Virus record (IMG/VR): IMGVR_UViG_3300029957_000016
Coordinates: 1-42,519 of that record
Length of the DNA stretch: 42,519 nt
Reading direction: 5' to 3' (one strand)
From: a virus
Positions 14,393 through 21,036 of the stretch are shown here, in pieces. How positions within the stretch are numbered: the stretch's first letter is position 1; every line of letters starts with the position of its first letter. The position numbers and the translations under genes were made by a program. Below the pieces are notes generated by a model that made no database searches, was not told the origin of the DNA, and was given only the letters and a program-made list of their open reading frames with translations.

Positions 14393-14490
14393 GGCGTCGA
14401 CACCCCTGGTACGCCTTCTGGACCTGGCCCGCCTGGCAACAGTGGGTTTTGTTGGTGGCGCTGGTTTTAATTTCGATCAGGTGGTGGTAG
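14389..14490 (+). CDS. 33-residue single-pass membrane peptide
   Basis: ATG 14389 (ATGA overlap), stop TAG 14490 overlapping the methyltransferase start by one base. MRRRHPWYAFW is followed by a Trp-rich then aliphatic helix (QWVLLVALVLISI) and RWW. Tight coupling on both sides supports translation. Function unknown. Confidence 0.45.
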   Translation: MRRRHPWYAFWTWPAWQQWVLLVALVLISIRWW

Positions 14491-15743
14491 TGCGTGAGCT
14501 ATCTCTTTTTACGGGTGCAGGGGGGGGCTTGCTCGGAACCCATCTGCTCGGTTGGCGAACTGTCTGCGCCGTCGAATGGGAACCCTACTGCCAAGCCGTC
14601 CTTTTGGCCCGCCAAGCTGACGGCATCCTGGAACGCTTCCCGATTTGGGACGACGTGCGGACCTTCAAAGGTGCCGATTGGCGTGGAAAGGTCGATGTCA
14701 TTACCGCCGGCTTTCCTTGCCAACCATTTTCAACAGCCGGTAAACGAAAAGGCGAGGCCGACGAACGCAACATGTGGCCCGACACCATCCGGGTCATTCG
14801 CGAGGTGGGACCCGAGTGGTGCCTGTTGGAGAACGTCCCAGGTCTGGTTACTAGCGGATACTTCGGAACCATCCTTCGAGACCTGGCCGAGGCAGGGTTC
14901 GATGCGGAATGGGGAGTGTTTTCAGCGGCAGAAGTCGGAGCCCCACACCAAAGGGATCGGCTCTGGATTGTGGCCCACTCCAACAAAAACGCCAGATGCG
15001 AAGAATACAGGAGCAAACCGAATCATTGGGCCGAACAGCTTGACGGAGGCGGCTCGGTTGGGACAACCGACTTGGCCCACACCCCACGGTTTCTCGAAGG
15101 ACGGCAAGAGCAACAGCCCGAGTGGGAACGAACTGGGGTTTGCGGTGAACCGGTCATTATGGCCAACACCCCAGGCCCACGACATGCACCCTGGCGATCC
15201 GGCAAGGGTGGGCAGGTATGGGACGAAACACGGGGGCAGGAATCTGAACGACGAGGTGGCCCTATTTCCGACTCCGAGGGCCACAGACGGGAGCCATGGG
15301 GGACCGAACCAGAGGGACAGCGCGGGCAACCCGGGGTTATCGGCGGTGGCCCAACGCTGGCCGACCCCAAACAAGGGAGACGGCGACAAGCACACGGCCA
15401 AGACCAACCACAAGGGGGGCAACCCAACTTTGACGAATGCGGTGTTGAAGTTACCGACCCCGACCAGACGGGACAGTCGGACGTTTGCGGGCTCCGAACC
15501 GATGCCGGGGCATCAAGGGGGAACCAACCTAATCCAGACGGTGGGCGGCCAACTCTCTCCCGATTGGGTGGAGTTGCTTATGGCCTGGCCGCTTTCATGG
15601 ACGGCACTTGGGAAGATGGAATTGAGCGAGTTTCGCGCGGGGTGGCTCACAGGGTGGGCCGACTCAAAGGAATTGGAAACGGGCAATGCCCAATAACCCT
15701 GGTGAAGGCCTGGAAAACTCTGAGTGCGAGGTTTTACGAATGA
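14490..15743 (+). CDS. dcm: DNA cytosine-C5 methyltransferase
   Basis: 417 residues from GTG 14490. C5-MTase motifs in order: I SLFTGAGG (residues 5-12), IV GFPCQPFSTAGK with the catalytic Cys in PCQ (~77), VI LLENVPG (~113), VIII QRDRLWIVAH (~154), then a long variable region, and motifs IX/X near the end (RVGRLKGIGNGQCP, ~390). No partner restriction enzyme is seen, so it is an orphan, probably masking phage DNA from host restriction or regulating genes. The variable region repeats VAHS/LAHT/MANT/ISDS/LADP-type tetrads that are exact frame shadows of WPTP-type motifs in the +1 frame. Confidence 0.92.
   Translation: MRELSLFTGAGGGLLGTHLLGWRTVCAVEWEPYCQAVLLARQADGILERFPIWDDVRTFKGADWRGKVDVITAGFPCQPFSTAGKRKGEADERNMWPDTIRVIREVGPEWCLLENVPGLVTSGYFGTILRDLAEAGFDAEWGVFSAAEVGAPHQRDRLWIVAHSNKNARCEEYRSKPNHWAEQLDGGGSVGTTDLAHTPRFLEGRQEQQPEWERTGVCGEPVIMANTPGPRHAPWRSGKGGQVWDETRGQESERRGGPISDSEGHRREPWGTEPEGQRGQPGVIGGGPTLADPKQGRRRQAHGQDQPQGGQPNFDECGVEVTDPDQTGQSDVCGLRTDAGASRGNQPNPDGGRPTLSRLGGVAYGLAAFMDGTWEDGIERVSRGVAHRVGRLKGIGNGQCPITLVKAWKTLSARFYE
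14494..15696 (+). other. Second open frame across the methyltransferase gene (dual coding)
   Basis: The +1 frame stays open for 400 codons. From 14971 it carries six Pro-Thr-Pro motifs: WPTP at 14971, 15073, 15160 and 15358, FPTP at 15265 and LPTP at 15451. Each is followed by a charged D/K/H segment such as KTPDAKNTG. Near 15556-15615 comes SPDWVELLMAWPLSWTALG. From memory, WPTP repeats ending in an NPxWVEWLMGFP-like segment are a recurrent C-terminal half of phage C5-methyltransferases. So both frames look constrained, and a +1 frameshift near 14950 would give an alternate target-recognition half. Confidence 0.45.
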
Positions 15744-15913
15744 ATCAGGCGCCCGATGGGGGTGTGCCCCAGATCACCCGCCTGCCGTTGGGCGGGAAGC
15801 TGGGGCCAGGGGGAAGACTTTCCCCCACCAAAGCCTTGTTATCCGTTAATTCTGTGGAGTCGGTTGATTCTGATGAGGCGGACATTCAGATGCCCCGGGG
15901 GGTTTTACTGTGA
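15740..15913 (+). CDS. Small protein of unknown function (57 aa)
   Basis: ATG 15740 in an ATGA overlap with the methyltransferase stop. Gly/Pro-rich start (QAPDGGVPQITRLPLGG) and acidic middle (SVESVDSDEADI). No family is recognised; the overlap is the main support. Confidence 0.4.
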   Translation: MNQAPDGGVPQITRLPLGGKLGPGGRLSPTKALLSVNSVESVDSDEADIQMPRGVLL

Positions 15914-15929
15914 ATCCTGGACCTGTCCA

Positions 15930-16337
15930 ATGATCCGAACCCACGCCCGTAGACCCAAAGGACGTTGCAAACTCTTGAAAGTTCGGCTTTCGGATCGCGT
16001 AAAGGGACCTGGCCAGCGGGCCGGGATGGTCTGGGAGGGCGGGAAGCCCAAGGGGTACCGAGGCGTGGGCCTGCGGGAGGTTTTTGCCCTGTACCTGCAC
16101 CAACTGAAACTGGAAGGCAAACAACTGGACCTGGCCGACCACCTGAAGTACGAGGTAGCGATACAGGACCTGGAAGATGGGCACCTGGCGCGGCTGGTGG
16201 GGACGCTGAGTGGGGACCTGCCGCCAGCGAGGTTGGGGATTTCGGACCTGCTGGACCTGCGCGACTGGGGGTTGGTGGACCTGGTGGTGAGGGTGGCCGG
16301 ACCTGGACAACCTGCTGGAATTGAAAGGATTGGCTGA
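15930..16337 (+). CDS. Protein of unknown function (135 aa)
   Basis: ATG 15930 is the most downstream sensible start in this frame; its SD is weak. N-terminal third is very basic (HARRPKGRCKLLKVRLSDRVKG). The remainder is Leu/Asp-rich (LDLADHLKYEVAIQDLEDGHLARLVG; LLDLRDWGLVDLVV). The Asp-Leu richness reflects a very high density of the heptamer GGACCTG in its DNA. No family is recognised. Confidence 0.5.
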   Translation: MIRTHARRPKGRCKLLKVRLSDRVKGPGQRAGMVWEGGKPKGYRGVGLREVFALYLHQLKLEGKQLDLADHLKYEVAIQDLEDGHLARLVGTLSGDLPPARLGISDLLDLRDWGLVDLVVRVAGPGQPAGIERIG

Positions 16338-16338
16338 A

Positions 16339-16680
16339 ATGGAACTCCCGATCGAATATGTCAAGTTGTGGGACCTGTGTGACTGTGGAGCCAGGAAACA
16401 TGACCGTCATTCTGATACCTGCACAGCGATAAAGGCCAAGAAGGACTACCGGATGGCCCACCTATGTGAACACGGGGCATTCAACGGGTTTATGGAGCGG
16501 GACGACGACCTGATTTTCATGTGTTCGTGTTATAAGGCCGCGCCCACTCCCAAGCTCAATGAGCCGAGCAAGTGCCCGAACGAGGGCGCACCTGGGCACG
16601 AAAGCTGTTGGTTGTGTAACCCGGACCAGCAAGTTGAATACGATGACCCCGAGTTTGGTTCTCCAATGGCGAAATCATGA
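16339..16680 (+). CDS. Cys-rich small protein (113 aa)
   Basis: ATG 16339 chosen over TTG 16321, with AAGGA about ten bases upstream. It has CDCGARKHDRHSDTC, then CEHG, CSC, a Cys-Pro and CWLC, enough Cys/His for two zinc sites. No family is recognised. ATGA overlap with the next gene. Confidence 0.55.
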   Translation: MELPIEYVKLWDLCDCGARKHDRHSDTCTAIKAKKDYRMAHLCEHGAFNGFMERDDDLIFMCSCYKAAPTPKLNEPSKCPNEGAPGHESCWLCNPDQQVEYDDPEFGSPMAKS

Positions 16681-16850
16681 AAAAGAAACCCGTGAGCTTG
16701 CGCCAAAGGTTAGATTCCATGGTTGGAAATGGAGAACTTCGGCAAGCTCTGGAACGTGCCGGGGTAAAAGATGACCTGATTGAATACACCGTGGATGTGA
16801 TCGGACGTTACTGTGCGCCCAGAATCACTAGAAAGAAGTACAAACTATGA
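16677..16850 (+). CDS. Small basic protein (57 aa)
   Basis: ATG 16677 and TGA 16850 both sit in ATGA overlaps. MKKKPVSLRQRLDSMVGNGE then helices with a basic C-terminus (RITRKKYKL). No family is recognised. Confidence 0.5.
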   Translation: MKKKPVSLRQRLDSMVGNGELRQALERAGVKDDLIEYTVDVIGRYCAPRITRKKYKL

Positions 16851-17143
16851 ACCCCTACCACACTCCGTCCCTGCCCTCGCCCAAGGGGGAACGCATGCCG
16901 CTAGGGAAATCCGTTGATGGCATTGAAGCGGTGTGGCGGAAGACGCCCACGCCTGTTGCGGCGGAAGGGCCATTTAAGCACAAAGCCGCATTTGAAAAAG
17001 GGCCGTGGTATGTTACGGGCCCGGATGACCATCAGTATATTTTCCAAACCGAACCGGAAGCCGTTGCGGCCACCAAAAACCTTAACCGCCTATACAAATT
17101 TGCATTCGCCGCTGGCCAAGAGGCTGGCAGAAAGGGGAAGTGA
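16847..17143 (+). CDS. Protein of unknown function (98 aa)
   Basis: ATG 16847 in an ATGA overlap; ATG 16892 is an alternative with a Met after KGER. Mid-region WYVTGPDDHQYIFQTEPEAV and a helical end KFAFAAGQEAGRKGK. No family is recognised. Confidence 0.5.
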   Translation: MNPYHTPSLPSPKGERMPLGKSVDGIEAVWRKTPTPVAAEGPFKHKAAFEKGPWYVTGPDDHQYIFQTEPEAVAATKNLNRLYKFAFAAGQEAGRKGK

Positions 17144-17144
17144 A

Positions 17145-17459
17145 ATGACGAATGAGGATTTCAGATACTGTACGTACAAATTTACGTTCGGAACGCTTGA
17201 GTGTCAGGTTTCCGGGGTTTCTCCGACCGATGCCGCAGAACTTTTTTTGAACCTGTCCCAAGACGCTTTTCGAGATATTGATAAATTCAACCGAGAAATG
17301 TTTGATAAAAATATGGATCAGCTTAACAAAACGCACAAACATTGCATGGAAATGCTAGAAGAAAACTACACTCGTATGGACCGACTCAGGGAAGAAATCC
17401 AGGCCGAGTGCGAAGCGGAACGGATGCTAGAAAAACAAAAGTTAGAGGTCCACCCATGA
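17145..17459 (+). CDS. Small coiled-coil protein (104 aa)
   Basis: ATG 17145 with AAAGGGGAAG upstream. The N-terminal 40 residues are beta-like (CTYKFTFGTLECQVSG). Residues ~45-100 are a continuous charged helix (KFNREMFDKNMDQLNKTHKH; RMDRLREEIQAECEAERML), probably a coiled coil. Function unknown. Confidence 0.55.
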   Translation: MTNEDFRYCTYKFTFGTLECQVSGVSPTDAAELFLNLSQDAFRDIDKFNREMFDKNMDQLNKTHKHCMEMLEENYTRMDRLREEIQAECEAERMLEKQKLEVHP

Positions 17460-17491
17460 CGCCCCCAACCTCACCCCTGACTGAGGGGCCG
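17453..17491 (+). repeat. 39-base exact direct repeat (second copy 18540-18578)
   Basis: The 39 bases from CCCATGACGC to GAGGGGCCG are identical at 17453-17491 and 18540-18578. Inside is a small inverted repeat CCCCT-gactg-AGGGG. A second near-identical block lies at 17623-17663 versus 18731-18770. Repeats of this type can mediate module exchange. Confidence 0.85.
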
Positions 17492-17827
17492 AAGGAATTT
17501 TCAGTTGAGGAAGTTGAGCCCGGAAGGGCATGGAGATGTATCGGCCCTGGGTACGTCGGCCAACCGAAGATGCGGCACGAAGCGTTTGAGGAAGTTGGGC
17601 TGATTGATTTCGGGTTTTCAGCAGGAGTAGCCCACGACACCGCCACCCAGTCGGCAAGGGTGGAAGAAATAAGCACCAAGCTGAAAGCCATGTTGGCGTT
17701 AGATAAACTGGGGCTATCCTTGGCTTCGGATCAAAAACAAAAACAGTACCTACGAGGACGGGTTGCGGCAATTACAGATGCCATTGCCGCCCTCCCTACG
17801 CCCACCGAACCTGGAAAGGATAAATGA
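17456..17827 (+). CDS. Mosaic small protein A (123 aa), paralogue of 18528 gene
   Basis: ATGA overlap. Begins MTPPTSPLTEGP, has a central GVAHDTATQSARVEE block and ends with PTEPG. These three blocks recur in the gene at 18528, while the segments between them are unrelated (here RAWRCIGPGYVG and a helical LALDKLGLSLASDQKQ). This block-swapping layout resembles Ea22-type mosaic phage proteins. No biochemical role can be given. Confidence 0.55.
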   Translation: MTPPTSPLTEGPKEFSVEEVEPGRAWRCIGPGYVGQPKMRHEAFEEVGLIDFGFSAGVAHDTATQSARVEEISTKLKAMLALDKLGLSLASDQKQKQYLRGRVAAITDAIAALPTPTEPGKDK

Positions 17828-17828
17828 G

Positions 17829-18074
17829 ATGGGAATGCTAGACCCGGCAATTCCCGGAAAGTGCCCCAAGTGGATTCATACAGGGCGTTTCGAGATGCAC
17901 CGTTGCAACAGGCCGCTGGCGAACGACGAGCTGTGCCAACTCCACATCAACGCCGATATTAAGCGTAAGAAGCTGTACTCCGAAAAAGAGGCCAAATATA
18001 AAGCGGCCATCGAAAAGGCCAAGCGCGAGTGCCCTCGTTGCGGGGCGTTTAAGGAACATTGGAGGAAGCCATGA
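17829..18074 (+). CDS. Small Cys/His protein (81 aa)
   Basis: ATG 17829 right after the previous stop. Cys13 in KCPKWIHTG, then HRC, LCQLH and a final CPRCG give two possible zinc sites around a basic helix (DIKRKKLYSEKEAKYKAAIEK). Likely a zinc-binding accessory protein; no family is named. Confidence 0.55.
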   Translation: MGMLDPAIPGKCPKWIHTGRFEMHRCNRPLANDELCQLHINADIKRKKLYSEKEAKYKAAIEKAKRECPRCGAFKEHWRKP

Positions 18075-18523
18075 TCGACGAGAACACCGAGCTAACCGAA
18101 AAGACGCCCGTGGATGGTGGGACGAGCCGCCCTGCCGCCTGGACGGTGAAAGACCTCAAGCCCGAACTTCGTTCCCACCTCCTTGAGTACGATGTGCTGA
18201 AAGAAACCTACCATGCCACGGCGAAAGAGCGGGATGGGCTTCAGGCGAGTTATTCCGGCTTGGCCGACAAGTACGATGTTCTGAAGGCGAGGGCCGAGGG
18301 CAAGGAAGTGGCGGCGGGTGCCTGGAATCGAGACATGAGCAAAGCGCCTAGGGATGGGAGTTTGGTTCTGCTTTACTTTTCCGGGAAGTGGGCCAAACCA
18401 GTGCTAATGAAGTGGGGCGGAGAGAGTAACGGGTGGCTGTGGGATTCAAACGACGAAGAGGTTTATGAGGATCATGAGTTCATCGCCTGGTCCGAGATTC
18501 ACCCACCCAATGGAACGGAGTAG
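18071..18523 (+). CDS. DUF551-like protein with coiled-coil lead
   Basis: 150 residues; ATG 18071 with GGAGGAAG (18061-18068) and an ATGA overlap. The C-terminal ~65 residues fit the small phage family that begins W..M..APRDG, followed by a hydrophobic strand (LVLLYF), a mid Trp and a final HxFIAWSEIHPP-like end. The function of this family is unknown to me. Residues ~35-85 are helical (HLLEYDVLKETYHATAKERDG). Confidence 0.6.
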   Translation: MIDENTELTEKTPVDGGTSRPAAWTVKDLKPELRSHLLEYDVLKETYHATAKERDGLQASYSGLADKYDVLKARAEGKEVAAGAWNRDMSKAPRDGSLVLLYFSGKWAKPVLMKWGGESNGWLWDSNDEEVYEDHEFIAWSEIHPPNGTE

Positions 18524-18527
18524 GAAC

Positions 18528-18953
18528 ATGACGAACGAGCCCATGACGCCCCCAACCTCACCCCTGACTGAGGGGCCGTACACCATTCAAATAAGGGCGG
18601 CTTCAGATAGCTACGCCCAAATAATACCGCCAGTAATCACCGGGAACAGAGCCGTCATCCAATGGCCGGTAGACGACGCACAGAACTTCGTGAATAGGTG
18701 TAATTCTTTGGTTGCCCAAGGATTCGCCGAAGGAGTAGCCCACGCCACCGACACCCAGTCGGCAAGGGTGAAGGAATTGGAAGCCGGGTTGAAAGAGATT
18801 GCTCGGTTCATCGTTGCGGGGAATTCGGCCATCACGGACACCATTTGGCATGGGGACGCCGAAACGCTGGTTGACTACATTGGGAACGTGCTTGGGTATG
18901 ACGTTTCCGACCCCACCGAACCTGGACCGACAGATTTGACCAAACCCACTTAA
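18528..18953 (+). CDS. Mosaic small protein B (141 aa), paralogue of 17456 gene
   Basis: ATG 18528; ATG 18543 would start exactly at the shared block MTPPTSPLTEGP. Shares three blocks with the 17456 product (N-terminal block, GVAHATDTQSARVKE, and the PTEPG end) with different sequence between. It is the last early gene before TerS. Confidence 0.55.
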   Translation: MTNEPMTPPTSPLTEGPYTIQIRAASDSYAQIIPPVITGNRAVIQWPVDDAQNFVNRCNSLVAQGFAEGVAHATDTQSARVKELEAGLKEIARFIVAGNSAITDTIWHGDAETLVDYIGNVLGYDVSDPTEPGPTDLTKPT

Positions 18954-18971
18954 AGGCGATACCCTGAAGTC

Positions 18972-19508
18972 ATGGCCAACAAAGTCACCCAAGCGACATC
19001 AACGGACCCAGTCAAACGCACCAAACGCACATCCAAGGCGGAAACGGTGTTTTTGCAACTGGTGACCGACGGGGCAACGATTACCGAGGCCGCCGAGCAG
19101 TCGGGAATTGGTCGAAGAACCGTGTACGAATGGCGCGACCAGTTTGAGGACTTTGCCGAGAAACTGCTGGTGGCCGAGAAGGGTCAGTTTGAAAAATTTA
19201 AGGAAAAAGCCAAAGGATTTGCGGTTAATGGGGTGACCACCACCAAGATCGTGAAGACGTTCGTACCGGTTTATCCGAAGGATGCCGACGGGAAAATAGT
19301 TGAGGGTTCAAAAGCCCAGATGGTTCTCGCGGGACAGGAAGAAAGTGAAATCAAATCCATCCCCATCGCCCTGTTGAACAAAGTCCTGGCCGCTGGTGAC
19401 CCGACTTACCGCAACAACCCGCCGCCAGCCGAGAACCAAGGGAAGTCGGTGGATGATCTCATTGAAGAAGCCAGTAAAATACCCGTGAATTTAAAGGCCA
19501 AGAAGTGA
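18972..19508 (+). CDS. terS: Terminase small subunit
   Basis: 178 residues. Residues ~30-60 are an HTH (FLQLVTDGATITEAAEQSGI then GRRTVYEWRDQF), the usual N-terminal DNA-binding domain of TerS. A helical oligomerisation region follows (AEKLLVAEKGQFEKFKEKAKG), then a C-terminal tail likely to touch TerL. It recognises the packaging site. The GTG of TerL overlaps its stop, typical for a TerS-TerL pair. Confidence 0.8.
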   Translation: MANKVTQATSTDPVKRTKRTSKAETVFLQLVTDGATITEAAEQSGIGRRTVYEWRDQFEDFAEKLLVAEKGQFEKFKEKAKGFAVNGVTTTKIVKTFVPVYPKDADGKIVEGSKAQMVLAGQEESEIKSIPIALLNKVLAAGDPTYRNNPPPAENQGKSVDDLIEEASKIPVNLKAKK

Positions 19509-20989
19509 ACGACAGCGAAGCCTCTCTGCGAAAATGGGCCCAAAATCCGCACATTGCCGTGCGCCAGTTGTTTCGTGCCGAGCCTGATCCGTGGCAGGAT
19601 GAGGTTTTAAAAGACTTTTCAATCACCAACCCCGACCCCAAGTGCCACAGCCAGGTGATGCAGGCCTGTAAAAACCCCGGAAAGACCGCGGTGCTGGCCT
19701 GGTTGTCCTGGATCTTTTTGCTTACCCGCAAGGATTCCGTCATTGGGGCCCTGTCGATTACCGAGCAAAACCTGAAAGACAACTACTGGGCCGAGCTGGC
19801 CCGTTGGAAAGCCCGCAGCCCTTTAATTGAAAATATGTTTACCTGGAAAGCCGAACGGGTGACACGAAACACAAGGCCGGCCACGTGGTTCGCCACTGCC
19901 CGGGCCTTCTCGAAGACGGCCGACCCTGAATCCCTTAAATCCGCCCTGGCAGGTCTTCACGCCGAACGGATCATGTTCGTCATCGACGAGGGGGGTGACA
20001 TCCCGCCCCCAGTCCTGGTGACCTGCGAGGCCGCCCAAGGCTCGGGCATCGAAGCCCGTATCCTGATGGCCGGTAACTGCACCAAGAAATCCGGGGCCCT
20101 TTACCACGCCACGGTGAAGAATAAACAGAATTACAAGGTTTACCGGGTGACCGGCGACCCCGACGACCCCAAGCGGGCCCCCCGGGTGAAGTTGGAATGG
20201 GCCAAGCAGATGATTGCCACCTACGGCCGGAACAACCCCTGGGTCAAGGTGGACGTCCTTTCCGAGTGGCCTGACTCCGACATCAACACCCTGGTTTCCC
20301 CCGAGCAGATGGAAACCGCCATGAACCGCGATTTAAAGGCCAGCTCATACGATTGGTGTGAAAGGAAACTGTTCTTGGATGTGGCTTTCGACGGTGGGGA
20401 CCTGAACGTCTTCGCCCCGCGCCAGGGCCTGCAATGGTTCGAACCAATCCCGATGGCCGTGGACATCAACACCCCTGACTTCTCAAACCAGATCACCGGC
20501 CGGTACCTGCTGATCAGCGCCGACTGGCCACACGACTGGGACGGGATCGACTGCACGGGTGGATACGGCGACGGCATCGCCTCAAACCTATACGCCCAGG
20601 ACTATAAGCCCTATAAATACCAAGGCGCCAGCGCGGCCATAAACGACCGGGTATTCGCCAACAAAGTCACTGAAAACTTCTGGAACGCCGTGCAGGCCAT
20701 CAAACAAGGTGCGGCCCTCCCGCGGTGCAACGAGTTGGTGGCTGAATTCTGCGAACGGACATACACCAGCGTCAACGGCCGGATGATTATCGAACCCAAG
20801 GCGAGGTTTAAGGCCAAGATCGGCCGGTCCCCCAACCACGCCGACGCATTTTGCGGTACCTTCTCGGTGCCCGATAGGCCGGCCAAGAGTGAGTGGGAGA
20901 AATATAATCGGTCCCAAAAGTACACCGAAGAAGAAAATATGGCCGTGGATCCCTATGACCCTTTCTCCCGGCTCAAGCGGAAGAAATAA
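19505..20989 (+). CDS. terL: Terminase large subunit
   Basis: 494 residues; GTG 19505 (GTGA overlap). The ATPase has a Walker A variant ACKNPGKT (~residues 55-62) and a Walker B IMFVIDEGGD (~155-164). The nuclease half has an Asp cluster beginning FLDVAFDGGD (~290) and later GYGDG and HADAFCG segments. It pumps DNA into the prohead and cuts it. Typical length. A promoter follows within a few bases of its stop. Confidence 0.9.
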   Translation: MNDSEASLRKWAQNPHIAVRQLFRAEPDPWQDEVLKDFSITNPDPKCHSQVMQACKNPGKTAVLAWLSWIFLLTRKDSVIGALSITEQNLKDNYWAELARWKARSPLIENMFTWKAERVTRNTRPATWFATARAFSKTADPESLKSALAGLHAERIMFVIDEGGDIPPPVLVTCEAAQGSGIEARILMAGNCTKKSGALYHATVKNKQNYKVYRVTGDPDDPKRAPRVKLEWAKQMIATYGRNNPWVKVDVLSEWPDSDINTLVSPEQMETAMNRDLKASSYDWCERKLFLDVAFDGGDLNVFAPRQGLQWFEPIPMAVDINTPDFSNQITGRYLLISADWPHDWDGIDCTGGYGDGIASNLYAQDYKPYKYQGASAAINDRVFANKVTENFWNAVQAIKQGAALPRCNELVAEFCERTYTSVNGRMIIEPKARFKAKIGRSPNHADAFCGTFSVPDRPAKSEWEKYNRSQKYTEEENMAVDPYDPFSRLKRKK

Positions 20990-21030
20990 GGGGCGACGTT
21001 TTTGGAGTATTAAACCGTGGTTATTAGAAT
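20990..21030 (+). promoter_or_regulatory. Late promoter ahead of portal
   Basis: GGGGCGACGTTT (20990-21001) then TTGGAG (21002-21007), 17-base spacer, TAGAAT (21025-21030). The upstream 12 bases match those before the promoters at 23074 and 41761. Only seven bases separate the -10 from the portal ATG at 21037, so any transcript from here is leaderless for portal or serves genes further down. Confidence 0.65.
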
Positions 21031-21036
21031 TAAACC

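Noticed and set aside
15965-16324. 119-codon alternate frame over the 15930 gene
   Set aside because: Gly/Ala/Pro-rich shadow with no SD; the 15930 frame has more normal protein composition and fits the flanking spacing.
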